DNA of 64,000 bases from Varroa destructor (GCF_002443255.2 NW_019211457.1:25226921-25290920), one strand, 5' to 3'; positions 37,801 through 50,644 are shown, counted from the first letter of the stretch. The notes: generated from the sequence alone by a model not told the origin. Numbers and translations: made by a program.

Positions 37801-39975
37801 AAATGTTCGGCAAGAGAAGACGTTCTATAAGTGTGTTGATACCATATATCCGATTTTCCATCCGTGTTGAAATCTGTCGCTCCGTAGTGAGACCGAACAG
37901 TGTGGGGCGGACAAATCTTCCTATAAAATAGGATATTCCGCGTTAACGTAAACGACTATTCTCCAGACGGAGAAAGGCCTCGTCGGCATGCCTCCAGGGG
38001 ATCCTTCTTGGGATGTATTTCCTTTACGCAAATCCTGTCTATAAAGTCCGGCAGGTATCAATACAGACAACATAAAGGTCCATTCATGAATCAGAATCGA
38101 TCAGGTTATTCGTGGGGCTTCGAAATCCTTTAGATCATTTCTGTTATTAGTTGAAAAGAGCTTAATTGGTTGAGGGATATAGTATTCATCATACCAGGCA
38201 CGGACAACAGCACTCTCCAAAACCCCTTGTCTAATTCACAGTTTCACCGAAGCGATTTTCATGATACGATTACTATTTTTTTTTGAAGATGATTTCAATA
38301 GATAATTACGTGTCTTAGCCTCATTATTATAAATTTATTAGCTACTCTTTGTGTAGTACCCTGTGCTTTACGGCGCGCAGGACGAATCTCACCATTGGTT
38401 CGAAACGCACCAGCTATTGGCTGAGTTGATGCTCTTGAAGTTCAGAGGGTTGCAGAATAAATTGTTTTTTATTTATCTGATTCATGAATTATCCTTATTC
38501 TAGCAACCCTCTCACTTTCGTTGCAAAGCCGCAGTGTTCTGAACGGAACAGGAACCGAACTCATCAGGATCGGATCCGGTACAGAAATAGTCGAACCTCT
38601 TTTCAGCTAAGACTCTGAGACAGTTAGCAAGATAGATGCTGTCGTTTACAGTGGCACCGATAGCTCAGAATGCTTAAATCACGCCTGTAGATTGGCGAAC
38701 AAAAACTAAGCGTAGATTTAAGTATTTCTGTTCCAGCTTTGTCTTGTCAAGCCATGCTAAACAGAATCCTGATAGTGTCGGCCATCTTGTTCTTGATTGC
38801 TCTGCTGTGAGTTCGCTTTGAAACGTCATCTTGCTGAAGTCATTTTCTAGTGGAAAATGGGTCAAGTGTATGACATTTTGAGCGTTACGCATCTATGCAG
38901 AAAGGACAAACACATAAAAAAATAATGTAATATATGCAAAAACCTCTTAGTAGGCTATTTCATTATATTCTCGAAGTAAGAGATTTTAACTCTTCTTAAA
39001 GTTCACAATAACATAGCGGTAGTTTCATGGCAGTATTTTAGTTTGGTGTAAAAAGAGGAATATAGGGGAGTATTTTTGCTCTCAAGTCTTTTTTTTACTT
39101 TTGGATGACTGATTTGCCAAGTGTTTTTGCCTAATATAGTTTTTTGCAAGCACAAGTTATAAGACTAGAATGGCCGTAAGAAAACTAGTGATCTTTTGCT
39201 CTTAAGTTTTATTATGACAAACGTAAAAGTATTGTTTCGGTGTTTAAAAGGACACTGTGCAGAACTTCTCCAGATAGGATTAGGCTGGTATGGCGTTGTC
39301 AAAATGACGTGTATTTATGACCCATTATCTGTGGCGTCTCCTTTAATAACGCTCGGTTAACAAATACTAATGTTACTAAAAATGCCTAGAGTGATGTGGG
39401 CGAAGGCACCCAAATAGGCAATCGCACAGCCGTCGCTAAATTCATTTTTTAGAAACAGCTAGATCGAGTTATTTGCTGCGCCCTGCGCCTGTAGTTCACG
39501 ACGTCGCCCAAACCGTCTAGAAGAACAGACGATGCCTTAATCAAACCATCTTCGTCGACAGTAGCAGGCATCTGTCTTCTTCTCTTCATCTATGTACTAT
39601 TATTATGCAGTAGATAGCGTATGTTAATTAAGGCAGCCCGCTCATTTGCTATTAGCTTTCTTGACTACTTCTGTAGCGCTACGCGGTTTATTGGCCACTG
39701 TCAAGGTAAACTCAATGACAAGCACGGCGCAGGTGGCAGCGTCGAATGATGACGGTGGCACGATGCAAAGACGCAAAGCTGAATCGGATCTACTATCATA
39801 GGCGACTTGTCTGTCTGATCGGCAGCACTGCAGCGACCGCAATGTTTGTCTTTACGATACTATTAGGTTGTTCATGTCCTGTTTAAGGACTCCGTCGATT
39901 TGCAGCAAAAGGCAAATGTTTGCGCTGCAGTAGGACAATTCGGAGCTGCGGTAGGTCTCTGCTACTTTTACAGAG

Positions 39976-40021
39976 CGATAGTCTATAGCATGTTGTCGGC
40001 TAGATAGCCTATAGACTATTG
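39976..40021. repeat. Nested inverted repeat
   Basis: ATAGTCTATAG at 39978-39988 pairs perfectly with CTATAGACTAT at 40009-40019, and pairing continues outward through a G-T wobble and two G-C pairs. The 20-base loop contains a second small stem, GGCTA/TAGCC, that abuts the right arm. The whole could fold as a branched hairpin or act as a dyad binding site. Confidence 0.75.
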
Positions 40022-40595
40022 CATTTGCATGTAGATACACGTTCATAATAAACAGAGACAGTAACGATTGTAATAACGGAAATCGTAATGGTCGCTGCTT
40101 CTAGCCTGTCTATCCACGCAGTAGCGCATCGTTACGTTGCGTTTCGTTAATGGGATTCGTGTGGTAAAACTAGCGTTTGCTTAACCCATATGCCTACGTT
40201 GTAGAAAGCAGCTGTGTGCGACATTTGGTCGTAGCGTCATAATGAGAAACTAGGCTGCTTTTACTGGTGGCCAGCCCTCGTCGCGCAAAGCTGGCTCGTT
40301 TACCATTACGATGCTTCCATTGCAGATCTGTCTGGTTACGTATCGACAAGATCAGATGACGACTGATGAAACGTTGAACGTTCGAGTGTATTCATGTGTC
40401 TACCTGCTTGCGAACATGTTACCAACCCTGACCCATTGGTAGACTTCCACGCTGTTTATGGGTTTGAATAAAATTATTTTGTATTGTATTCCCTTATTAC
40501 GGATTACGTTAGTTTGTATTATGTCGTTTGCGATGATTGCCCTGAGACGCGTTCCAGCGCTATAATTACGACCGCCCATTGGCTTAGCTCACTAG

Positions 40596-40632
40596 CGGTC
40601 ACCAAATGGAAACATTGAAACTTCGCTGTCAG
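40596..40632 (+). CDS. Possible short exon upstream of 41765-41859
   Basis: Opens after GCTCACTAG and ends at CAG followed by GTAAAT. Frame R-S-P-N-G-N-I-E-T-S-L-S leaves one base (G), which joins with AG at the start of the exon at 41765 to make a Glu codon. The phase match is the only reason to link them. The acceptor is mediocre and the exon short. Confidence 0.18.
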
Positions 40633-41764
40633 GTAAATGCGCTTCTTCGAGAAAAGGAAAAGCCATGATTGTCATAATATTGATTGTAATGACGATTGAC
40701 TGGAGACAGTCACTGGGAGAGCATCGCTGGTGGTTTTAGTTCTGCTTTATTGCATTAATGGGTGCGTCCTTCGATGTGACAAAACACACAAGACGCGAAA
40801 AGACTCCGTTGAGAAGATAGAAAAGAAGCACTAAATTAAATGTTCTAGGTTTTTAGCACTATTGACCTTTGTCTTTCCCATTTACGGCCTTTTGGTAGGG
40901 AGGGGAGGGAGTTGAATAGCGCGACGAACCATTGACAATGGTTGGCTTCTGATGGCAGTGCTCAAGTCTGAAAAAATAATAGCTGAAGGGTGCCTTTTCG
41001 TCAGAAAATCGATATATACAGCTTCAACAGGGATCCGACCTGTTGGCTTATAGTAGGTAGAGGCTAAGTAGTGAGCAATTAAACCCTAAGTGATAAATTA
41101 AAATCCGTCACGAGGAAAATTACCAGCCAGACTTAATTGTGTTTTAGCTGATTTTTAATTTTACACGACCGAATCAAAACCTGAAGACTAGTTCGCCAGC
41201 TCGGACAGAACCTAGTCTGTAGACGATAGTTATTTCGGTAAAGCGCATTGGAACTACGAAGACGTAATGTTGTTTCATTCATGCGTCTCAAGTCTTACGC
41301 CCGGCATTACCGTTAAGCATTGCTTCAGAGCGCCTTAGAGCAGCCCCTCATTGCTGAAGTGCCTAATTATGGTTAACCAAAATGCGTTCCGCATCTGTCT
41401 TTACCATCCATTTACAGTCTCTTACATCAGTACCAGTTATCCGCTTTGAAATGCTTGGCCATGTAGCTGTCTAAATTAAACCACTCTTACCCAAAGCCCA
41501 TATTGGATTTCGGGTTAGTAATTTCAATACACAAAGCTGCTAAATGCCGCTTGATGCTGTCGAAAAGGCAACGCAATAACAATAACATAAGTTGATTCAG
41601 CTGAAAACTTTGCCAGTTCTTTCTTGCTTCGTATTATCGCCTCCGTACCTCTGTGAGTACTTAAGTTCTCTTATCTGGCTGCTGTCGCGGGTCTACGAGT
41701 TTAGTTACATTCAAAAAATATTTCTAACCTTAACTCCTTTGTGTTTGTCGTGTGTTTGCTACAG

Positions 41765-41859
41765 AGAAACTCAAGACTGATATAGAAAAATTTGCCGCGC
41801 ACGTTGAAGAAATCCAGTATGAGCAGTTTAATGAGGCTCGCTGTGGCGCTAACATGTGA
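41765..41859 (+). CDS. Candidate terminal exon with helical, charged tail
   Basis: Preceded by one of the best acceptors in the window: TTTCTAACC branch-like sequence at about 41721, then CTTTGTGTTTGTCGTGTGTTTGCTACAG ending at 41764. Only one frame stays open, K-L-K-T-D-I-E-K-F-A-A-H-V-E-E, then I-Q-Y-E-Q-F-N-E-A-R-C and TGA at 41857-41859. The pattern of apolar residues at helix spacing among Glu/Lys suggests an amphipathic or coiled-coil C-terminus. It begins with two bases of a split codon. The family is not recognised; an upstream partner at 40596-40632 is possible. Confidence 0.38.
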
Positions 41860-43730
41860 TCGTAGTCTGTCGTCAGCGGAAAGACTTATACACAGTTAAC
41901 GCTTGTAGGCGTCTTAACACATACACGGGGAACCGTATTGCAAGAGTTCTGAACTAGGCGAGAATATGCTTGAAGTTGGTCTCTGAGAATATGCTGAAGT
42001 TAGACATAATGTCGCACGCTGGCTTGGATCGATATCGCTCCTTTCTATCCAAATCTGGGATCTTATTCATGGCAACAAACCGTATTGACACTATGGGGAA
42101 GATACGAGAAGGCTTGTTGGTGCTATTGTGGTTCGACTGCCTCTGCTGTCATAGTGTGTCACAAACGATAGGTCATAAAGTATCACATACGGAAACGTAT
42201 ATACGACTTTTAAAGAGCTATTTCATACCTGCTTCAATTGGCATAATTGTAGACCTGTATCTGAGAGACCAATTTATTCTATTTTAGAACATTCATCAGA
42301 ATAATTTTCTCCTGTTGAAAAGATCTACTACATATTCAAATGGCACAGATGCTGTCTAACTTTTTCTCGATGGTGTGTATTCACTATAAGAAAACTATGG
42401 TGTATATATGTATAGGCTAGTTCAACTACGAGTTGACTTGGCAGATATTTTATGAAAATTTTCTACCAATAACATTAGCTCTAAGTTCCTCGAAGTTCTT
42501 CCATTAGCTCTAAGCCCGCAAGATACCGTTCTCAATGTGTTTTACTTACTGCTAATAAACTGGGTTTACTGTCGGACCATTTTTGTACTGCTCATTTTGG
42601 AATTGCCCAACGAGTTGCGTTTACCAGAATCAAATTATCAGTGACCATTGTGTTATCAATAGAAAGTTGTACGGAAGTAGGTCGCCTCTAGAGATGACGA
42701 ATAGATAATTTTTTATACGTGCTAATAATGCGAACTATTATGTATGTACATACATTTAACCTTCGGTCGGCGATGTTCTGCTCGGGAACGATCAGGTCAT
42801 TCTGCGGCGCACTTGTCGGATCGGCGAGTCATATAATAACTCGCCGTTATACATAGGCATTGACGTCTTGGCCCCTATAGAGACAGGTCGAATGCAGGAT
42901 GCTATTGAGGTTCAGAATAATAGAACCGCAATATAACAATTGGCCGCTATTACAATATTTCGTTTCCGCTAAAAATGCTTTCAAATGATGCATGGTAGCT
43001 CATGAGTCTCTTGCAGTTCCGACCTTTAGAAAATATTCACTCCGTTAATTAGGTATATTTTACATGAGAACAAAATATATACAGATACTCTTTGGTTCGA
43101 ATTGTAAAGACGTGATTTATTTAGGCAATTATAAGCACAGTTTTGCTAGCGGGAATTTACCTCTAGTTAGTTTTGCGTTCTACATAGCCGTGGCAAGTGG
43201 TCGTCAATAGTCCATAATAAACTGTCGTTCTATGTACGAAACCGTGTACACATTGATCAGTAACTGGAATATAACCATTAGTGGAGAATACATGTATTGC
43301 CTATGATCTGCAAGTTTCGGCGGAACTAAGAATAAAGGCACATGGGATCCCCAGTTACTTAGCTATTTACGTAGACCTGCTGACGGCAGCTTCTGCCGGA
43401 AGCACTGTCTACAGCTGACCAACTGAGCTTTGTGGCCAGCTGCAGGAAAAGGTTTAAATGCGACAACGACGCATAGAGGGATAACATTTGCTTTTAGCGT
43501 CAGGAAGCATCTGATTGTTCTGTTATCATCAGTTATCTACATATTTTAATAAGATCATCGCTGTTAAGATCTTTCACTTTACTATCGTACCGTTTTCTGA
43601 ATTTTACTACTGGACTTGCCGCAGCCATGGAACCTTGTCTTAGTATCTGTTTCGACGTCACACCGAGCTCAGTTACTGCCCACCGTTAAGCCTTACTGGG
43701 TGCTGACCGGAGCGTCTCTGATCCTTTCAG

Positions 43731-43750
43731 CGCAGTGTAGATACACTGCG
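43731..43750. repeat. Near-perfect 20-bp palindrome
   Basis: CGCAGTGTA at 43731-43739 and TACACTGCG at 43742-43750 are exact reverse complements separated by GA. Confidence 0.8.
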
Positions 43751-46344
43751 GATATGTAAGACTACATATAAATAAATAAATACGCTATGAGTCGAACAGA
43801 AGGGTGAAATCTAAGTTTACCCTTTTGAGATAAGAAACCAGATGTGATAGTCAGCGATAAATAGAATCTGCATGATGAAACAGAAAAGCCCTTTGCACCA
43901 AACCATCGCAGACAGTAAATGAAGCGACAAAAAAGCTAAATAAATCTATAAAAAAAGATGTTCAAAATTAGGTCGAGCTGAACTGATAAAATATCTAAAG
44001 ATGATTTTAGGTGCGATTCCATAAGTTATTTTTCTATGTAATAGTTCAACTGCTCGCAGGGCCGACAAAGCGTACTGCTGGGAAATCTTCGTCACTAGTG
44101 GTCATTCAGCGAGTCGCTCGCATTTAAAAGGGGTGCCAAGGACAGCTGATAAAAATGTAATTGATATATGACTTTCAAACGAGATGGTTTGATTACAGTC
44201 GTGTCCTTTTTGCGGACTTCTCAAATTTGATTCGAACTTTCCGATAGGAGAAACGAGTGATCCACAATTGATATTTTTGTGATGTATAAGTTAGAATTAT
44301 GTTAATGATTCAGTTATACTTAAAAGTGGTCTGATGAAAATTTTCAAAATATAGGAGACAGATCTAGGTAATCTTTGCATGTAACGCGTCGATTGACCAG
44401 TCCTAAAGCTGGCAATGAAAAACTTCGCACAGAGGCGGTCCAACGCCTGTAATTCTGCTCATCATAAACGTATAACAATGTGCAGTGCATGCTTCAGTGA
44501 CACTCCATCACAGCCATCATTCAAAGCTATCTGGAAATCTGTGAGACGACTAGGCTAAACTTATAGGTCCACGACTACGAACTATTGTTTATCAGTACGA
44601 AGCGGCTTGCCATACAACACACTGTAGAACCGTTGATGCTATAACCTTTAACACAGTGTAGCAAATAACAGGTTAGATAGCTGGTACGCAATTACGTTAG
44701 TTTGTGTGCTGGTTAGTATCTTCTCACACTGAACTAAACAAAACGAAAATTAGCTGATCAAAAAAAACGTTTTACGTGAGGAAAGAATCGGTGGAAAGTT
44801 ATCGAGCATCGTTTCCGTGAACTTAAGGACTCGTTGTGGCATTTCATTTATAATATCATCGAAAGGCACACCATATGCCAATGAAATTGGGTCGTTTGCC
44901 TTGCCACTTGTTGACCACGGCGGGGGCGCTCAAACGAGCGAAAATAAAAGTTACGCTGTAGGACTATCGAGCCATGTCGAGTCAGGCCCTCGTGACCGTG
45001 TCGCAACAACGGTGGTCCGTTTGAAAGCGATGCGTTCTGTCCTTGTCTCAATTTGAACCTCAATGTAACAATACATATCGTTGATGGGGAGTAACCGACG
45101 TTCAATTGGATATGGACAGTAGAATGCTACAGGGTCAAACGGCTAATAACATTTACTTATATACTATTAGACCCATTTTCGTGGCTGCACCTTTATCTGC
45201 GTCTACTTCTCCACCGTTTTATGTTAAACATGGTTATGGCTGTTTCGTTTCGGTAGTTTGTAATCAGCATTCTGCATCCATTACGTGGTTGCGAATCGAC
45301 CCAGAAGCCCTCCGGGGATACCCAAACCGAGACCCCCCGCTGAAGCGCACGAGGGAGATTTTACTTGAACAAACAGTTACAAGCTCCGTACATAAAATTA
45401 CTACGTAGGTTATTTGCGCTAAGAAACGGTAGAGTAGACCGGATCGTATCGATACTTAAGCTTTGTTCGTTATCGTACCTGGAGCATAGCTGGGCATAGC
45501 AAGCGTCGATTGCATAACAATGCGGTCATCCGTGGTCTTGGACTTTGGATCACGACAACAAAGCGTAATAACAATTGCCGTCTAGCCAGCTCGACACGTT
45601 CGCTGGCAAGGCAATATCGCTTCATCTTATCACTGACGGTATTTTTATCCACCATATTTCCCTCTTGCCCATAAAGTAAGAGTGTCATAAAGTAACAGCT
45701 TGCTGTCGGGGTAGAAGTGCGTTATCGCTTATGAAGTACCACGGTATGTATGCTATCTCTGTAACGCGTATTGCTACCTTGGTTTGAAGTTTAAAATCGC
45801 TGAGTGGATGATAACGGTAATCGTTTTGTATGATTAGATTGTATTGCTGTTATCATGCCATATTTTTGTCAACGGCATCGTATCATTTGACAAGCGAGGA
45901 ACCGTAGTTGCAATTCGATGCCAACGTCAAGTATCAGAAGGGAGTGCTGGAAAGGTGGCTGTTGCAAAAGATATTCAGCAATCGCAGGATGTGTTGCACG
46001 CGATACGAGCTTGTTGTTGCTAGGAGGCACAACAAAAGACACAGTAGCAAGAACAATAAAAAGCGGACAGCTGGCGTCACTTTTTCGTTAAAAAGAAATA
46101 GTATGGTTGGCTCGTCCCATCTCGTTCATCGATATGTTGTCATGCCACGCACATAGCAGCACCTTGTTCAATCAGGTTTTAGTGGGACGTTGCAATGCAA
46201 TATAAGGCCAGCCGGGCCTATAGTCTAAGCAGACGATTTCAGCGTAGCTGCCTTGTGATCTTGTTACTGAGCCACCAGACCCGGCGCCAGGTTGTTCATT
46301 GTCTGTTTCGTGGAACTGAGATCCGGACAAAGTTAGCTCGAGGA

Positions 46345-46362
46345 GGCGGCGGCGGCGGCGGC
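46345..46362. repeat. (GGC)n trinucleotide run
   Basis: Six GGC units. In the + strand frame across it they read as a poly-Gly run, but no gene is supported. Confidence 0.9.
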
Positions 46363-47541
46363 TTTTGTTGCTCGACCAGCAAGTAGATAGCCCATCAGCC
46401 TAGGCAAACATCAATCACAGTAGCCGATTGTTAAACGTTCGTTTCGCCTGAACCTCACTCGGCCGGATACAAGGAACTTCGGAACAAAAGTCCTCTTCTG
46501 TAGTTTGTCCTTGGAGAAAAAAGAAAGACAAAGTGAAGGAGAAATCCGCAGGAGTTATTTATTCTTAAATGGTTAAATGGGCTCAGCTAAGGGACATTTG
46601 CTGCTTAAAAGTAGATTTTTTTACGTGGTACTGCGGAGATATTAGAGGAAATAAGTTAAAGAATGAGCGGGATCATGAAAAATATAAAGGGCTTAATGAT
46701 GTCCCCTGATCATTACGGGCATTTTTCAGTTACTATTCAATATTTCCAGCCTGTAGACAACTATTTTCCTTAATTAATACACTGTGGATGAGGGTCGTAT
46801 TCTTGCCTAGTTAGCTATTTCGTCACAAGCGCAGAAGTGGTGAGTCCATGTTGATAATAATTATCAACTCGTCATTTTGGGTTTTCCTCAGTTTGAGATA
46901 TATTAATACGGTTCCCTGAAACTAACTGTTTTTAACGAGTAACATAGATTTGAGCTAATCAACTTAGCGAGTTTCCAACTTACTGATTGTGCCTTCCATA
47001 CTCGGTTATCATTTTGTGCCAGTAATCATCGCCGTAATTCTGTGACTAGCCGACTCTTCTCTTTCATTTGCCCTGGGCACTCAAAAAGTACACGTAGCGC
47101 TGGCCTAACGCTTTGCGTCACCTAATGTCGCTGAGAGGAGCTAGGCCATTCACTTTGTGTTGTCGCAGTATAATAACACTTGCTCCTCAGCCATGGACGT
47201 AAAATTTCGACCGCAACATTTCTCTTAAAAAAGGCAGGCCGAGCCTGCTTTGTGGACCTTTGCTTGTTGACGATCTTGTCATCACTGTAGTAATATTGAC
47301 ATTGACTTAGCACGTTTTGCGTTTCGCCGTTACGCTTTTCATAAAAAGCGTATGCATTCCCAAAAATAAACCAATCTGGCTTCTTAGCTTTTTTTAGCAG
47401 TCACCGCTACTTGTTCTGGAGCCGTCCACAGTAAAAACTGTCTATCCAGTCGTCTTATTATTACGGTGTGGTAACCCCATAGGTCATTCCCCTACTCAAC
47501 CCCTCGGTGTCTGGCTTGCATGCAAATCTAGCTGCTTTCAG

Positions 47542-47610
47542 CTCGCCGCGAGAGATTAAGACGCTTTTCCGGAACTTTACCATATTAACCAGTACGCCGG
47601 GCGCCAACAG
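47542..47610 (+). CDS. Possible internal exon, 69 nt (phase-neutral)
   Basis: Acceptor TCTAGCTGCTTTCAG ends at 47541; donor CAACAG followed by GTATCT at 47611. The interval is 69 bases, a multiple of three, open as S-P-R-E-I-K-T-L-F-R-N-F with a split codon at each end. The same + frame runs on to 47839 with one membrane-like segment (F-V-L-L-V-G-S-I-L-I-V), and the minus strand is open too (47461-47733). Strand and exon status are uncertain and no family is recognised. Confidence 0.2.
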
Positions 47611-50398
47611 GTATCTTTGCATCTGCCGATCGATTACCCGTACGGAAATCAGATTCGTTGCAGGTTGGTACTTTGTTTTATTAGTTGGAAGTATCCTAAT
47701 AGTCGCCGTACGTATTTGCTCGACTGTTGTCATTTATTATTCACTGTTAGAAGCAGCATGGAAAAAATGGAGCGTCCCTACCGTCTCCCTTATCGATCTG
47801 CAAAATCATACACTTCCTAGCAGGATAGAAAGGGATTAACGAGGTGGCTGAAAGAATCAACTAAGACAAAGAAGAAAAACATCGATTAAATATATAAATT
47901 ATAATTATTTAGCTAAACAAGTGCTATCTTTGGTTGTGTGATGATATTTACTAGTGATCGGTAGCACTGCTCGTCGGCAGAGCATCAGTTATCGGTCTTT
48001 TCGATTTGTTCGACTCTTTTGTTTCGTTCCGTTCCGTTCATACATTAATTAGATCATACCCATCAATTACATCGTCCATTGCCTTCCAGTCTGTATGGTA
48101 CCTGACGCCTCAGAGATCGTCGTTAACAATCGATCCGATATTTCTGATTTCTACTGTCAAACATTAATCTTTATGACAGAACGATTTTCCAGACAGTCTA
48201 TTGTATCAGTTGATCATTTTTGACTTTCTTGCGGTTTTTCCGCTGTTTTCAGTTTGTTCTCACCGGCAGCCGCCTATCCGCGTCTAAGGCAATGCGTAAT
48301 ATTAAGCAGGCTAAGTGCTGAGCTATTGGCCTGATTTATTGACGCTAGAACGTACCGAATCGCCTGTCAACTACAGGAAACAGCGATGGTAGCGACAATT
48401 CTCATCGTAGACGATTCGTTCAACCGAAATTTCGATCGCGAGAAATACTTTACGTTCATATGCCAATGTAAACACTTGTGCGCGCTTACAATTTTAACAA
48501 GCTAACGGAATCGCCTACAACAAAATTATTAGGGCTGATATTTTAGCTGCTTGGTACCTGGGTCGTTTGCCGTTGGGTGTATCCATTGCTGAAACGCGAC
48601 TAGACACCTACAGCGTTCCTTGCGTCGTATCGAGGTGTAAGTCGTTGTAAATTGCCGTGTTGTTGTTGTTGTTGTTATTAACAGAAAAAAAAAAATAGCC
48701 AATTAGATGGTCACTTCCATCTGTCTCTACTCGGAACTCTTGGTAATCGACCCGCTGTAGCCATCCTGCCTGTGTTCGGTCTGGCTACGACTCCGCCTTT
48801 TTCTAGCAGCATCAAAGGATGGAACGTCTGCACAAGAGAGCGGACCTGGAAAGGGACTGATGGCAAGGGCGGTCCTAGCATATATATATATAGTGCGGGG
48901 AGACACAGCCACGAGACATTCGCATTAAAACAGGGGTGGCTGTGCAGGTGGTTTTTTGATGCGGTTACTTTGACCTCTAGTCTGTAAATTTTGCATTGAA
49001 ACTTAAGCTTTGAATAGCATTTCATTCGTTGAGAAAGTTAGCTCCACGAAATCGTTCAGTTCCCGTTTTGTAGTACCGTGGATAAATGCGTTAACGTAGT
49101 TGCGATAAGCAGCCGCCAGCTGATTCTCGATCGAACAAAAGGGACCTGATCTTTTTAAGTCTTTCTACTTAAGTTGTCGTTAGTCTACTACCAGGAGAAA
49201 AGGCTTTGCTGCGCCTTTTGTTTAGGCGACGTACTGTTATTGCAACTATTGGGATCTTATATCGGCTTGTATGTACTCTGAACTGGTATCTCGTTCGTGG
49301 AACTTCAGTCTCGCTTCAGCTGCAACGGCATCCTACGCATCTGTTGCAATGGTGTCTATGTGCTCTATACCCTTCAGTGGCGGTGAGTAAACCTGTTAAA
49401 TAAACAGAAGAAATAAGCGAACAGAGAGCCCGCCAATACAATTTCCGTTTATTATGTATAGTATATTAACACGTAGAAAAAACCGAGCAAATTTGCAACG
49501 AGTTATGCTCCAAGTATCAAAAAATTCATATGAAAATGTTATAATTATTAAGAGTTACCTGTCATTTAAGCTACATGTGTCCTAACTGATTCTCTCACTG
49601 TTATAGTCTGAATTGCCATCAATCTGCGACCTGTATAAGAGCGACTGCCGACTAACGGGTTACCAGTTTTCATTTGTGTAACGCTCTCTTAGCATGTTAC
49701 GGGGTCGGTGCATCAGTGGTGCAGTGAGACCGTGGTGTGATAATTCAGTTTGACGGGCCAAAGAAGTTTGCCTATGTCACCTTCCATTAACGGAAGCAGA
49801 CGTCTGGCGATTCGGTGGCGTCGGGACCATTTCGAGTCGGTCGAGGGGTGATTCAAAATGGAACAGCTAGCTAACCGTTTACGACAATCTAGTATAATTT
49901 TAGTACTACTGTAAGAAGCACAATTATTACAAAAAAGGTTCTAGAGAGTTCTCTGTATACGTTTGAGATGGAGTAAACACTATTTTGCGCTGACAAGCAA
50001 TAATGGTCATAGAGAGAGGAAAAAGGAAAAAATCTTGAGTTAAGGTAGTTAAACACTTCTCATTTGCTCAAGGTTATGTAGGAGAGACAAAGATCAGCTT
50101 GGAGTGTTCGTCGTTTCTGCATTAGAAGAGTGGCGAACTTATTGATGTTGCCAGACGCAAACGGTCTATAGTGGGACCCGTCACAGGCAAGGTCGTTAGC
50201 CTTGTACGATGTTACCAAGTTCGATTCATTTCTCTATGTAAAGTATGCTTCCGTTTAGCGTCGGCTGGTCAACAATAATTTATGCATTCACTTTATTGTC
50301 CATATAGATTCTGCTGTACCCTTCGCCCCAGACAGAGTGTAATAGGCCTGTAAGGGTTATCGAAAAAAAATAGAACTCTTTCTTGCATGTGACAAAGT
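47611..50398. other. Intron or intergenic DNA
   Basis: Contains a (TTG)n run at 48658-48677 and short (TA)n. A frame ending near 49380 at GGCG followed by GTGAGT is open in all three frames over its last 70 bases, so no call is made. Nothing else stands out. Confidence 0.6.
48658..48677. repeat. (TTG)n trinucleotide run
   Basis: About six TTG units ending in TTATT. Confidence 0.9.
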
Positions 50399-50430
50399 TG
50401 ACGTCACACGTGACCAGGTCAACCTGTCAC
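50399..50430. promoter_or_regulatory. CRE / E-box / dyad cluster
   Basis: A perfect CRE (TGACGTCA, 50399-50406) is directly followed by an E-box (CACGTG, 50407-50412). This overlaps an inverted repeat GTGAC-C-AGGT / ACCT-GTCAC (50410-50430, one bulged base, CA spacer). Known binding classes would be CREB/ATF and bHLH (USF/MITF-like) factors, with AGGTCA-type nuclear-receptor half-sites. It lies 20-50 bases from a 24-bp AT palindrome and about 80 bases from the minus-strand exon candidates at 50.5-50.8 kb. Regulatory function is inferred. Confidence 0.4.
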
Positions 50431-50454
50431 GCAATCTACGCTGATATCGATGTA

Positions 50455-50478
50455 ATAATATTATATATATAATATTAT
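50455..50478. repeat. Perfect 24-bp AT palindrome
   Basis: The 24 bases read identically on both strands (ATAATATTATAT and its complement). Composed only of A and T, it would melt or extrude easily. Confidence 0.85.
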
Positions 50479-50512
50479 ATCTATTCATGTTAACAGCTGT
50501 ACTGGTTGGTAC

Positions 50513-50550
50513 CTGCTGATTTTTCGAGTTAACGAAGCGATAAGTAGCAG
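50513..50550 (-). CDS. Possible small exon following 50645-50806
   Basis: Preceded on the minus strand by a strong acceptor (GGATTTTTCTCTTCTTCTTTCTAG) and ending at ATCAGCAG followed by GTACCA. If joined to the exon at 50645-50806 it finishes the split codon and stops after N-C-Y-L-S-L-R. In another phase it stays open. The acceptor is convincing; the reading frame is not settled. Confidence 0.25.
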
Positions 50551-50644
50551 CTAGAAAGAAGAAGAGAAAAATCCGAAGCTCTATTTCCTCCCGGAAGAGC
50601 CGGACATCCATCCCACAACTGTTCGACCGCTACGGGCCAGTTAC

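Larger units (their letters stand above)
31519..40595. other. Intron or intergenic DNA with an assembly gap
   Basis: Contains an (AC)n tract at 31848-31865, the N gap at 33826-33925, (TA)n tracts at 33926-33945 and 34814-34838, and the nested inverted repeat at 39976-40021. Frames of 90-130 codons on both strands (for example 31488-31892 minus, 36424-36747 minus) have no start or splice evidence and match chance expectation. No RNA gene was found. Confidence 0.6.
41860..47541. other. Intron or intergenic DNA
   Basis: Holds a 20-bp palindrome at 43731-43750 and a (GGC)n run at 46345-46362. A GC-richer stretch at about 44.8-45.7 kb contains overlapping frames on both strands: 44817-45056 and 45106-45408 on +, and 45470-45688 on minus, the last running into a CCAG|GTACGA donor-like site. 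None has paired splice signals, so no gene is called. Confidence 0.5.

Noticed and set aside
44817..45408. Two consecutive + strand frames in different phases
   Set aside because: They looked like a frameshifted gene, but no intron signals or recognisable motif link them.
47461..47839. Overlapping 90-codon minus and 110-codon + frames, the latter with a membrane-like stretch
   Set aside because: Strand undecidable; only the 69-nt splice-bounded part is kept as a weak + candidate.
49700..49770. tRNA-Gly-like stretch near GCATCAGTGGTGCAGTG
   Set aside because: The B box and closing stem are absent, and it does not form a cloverleaf.
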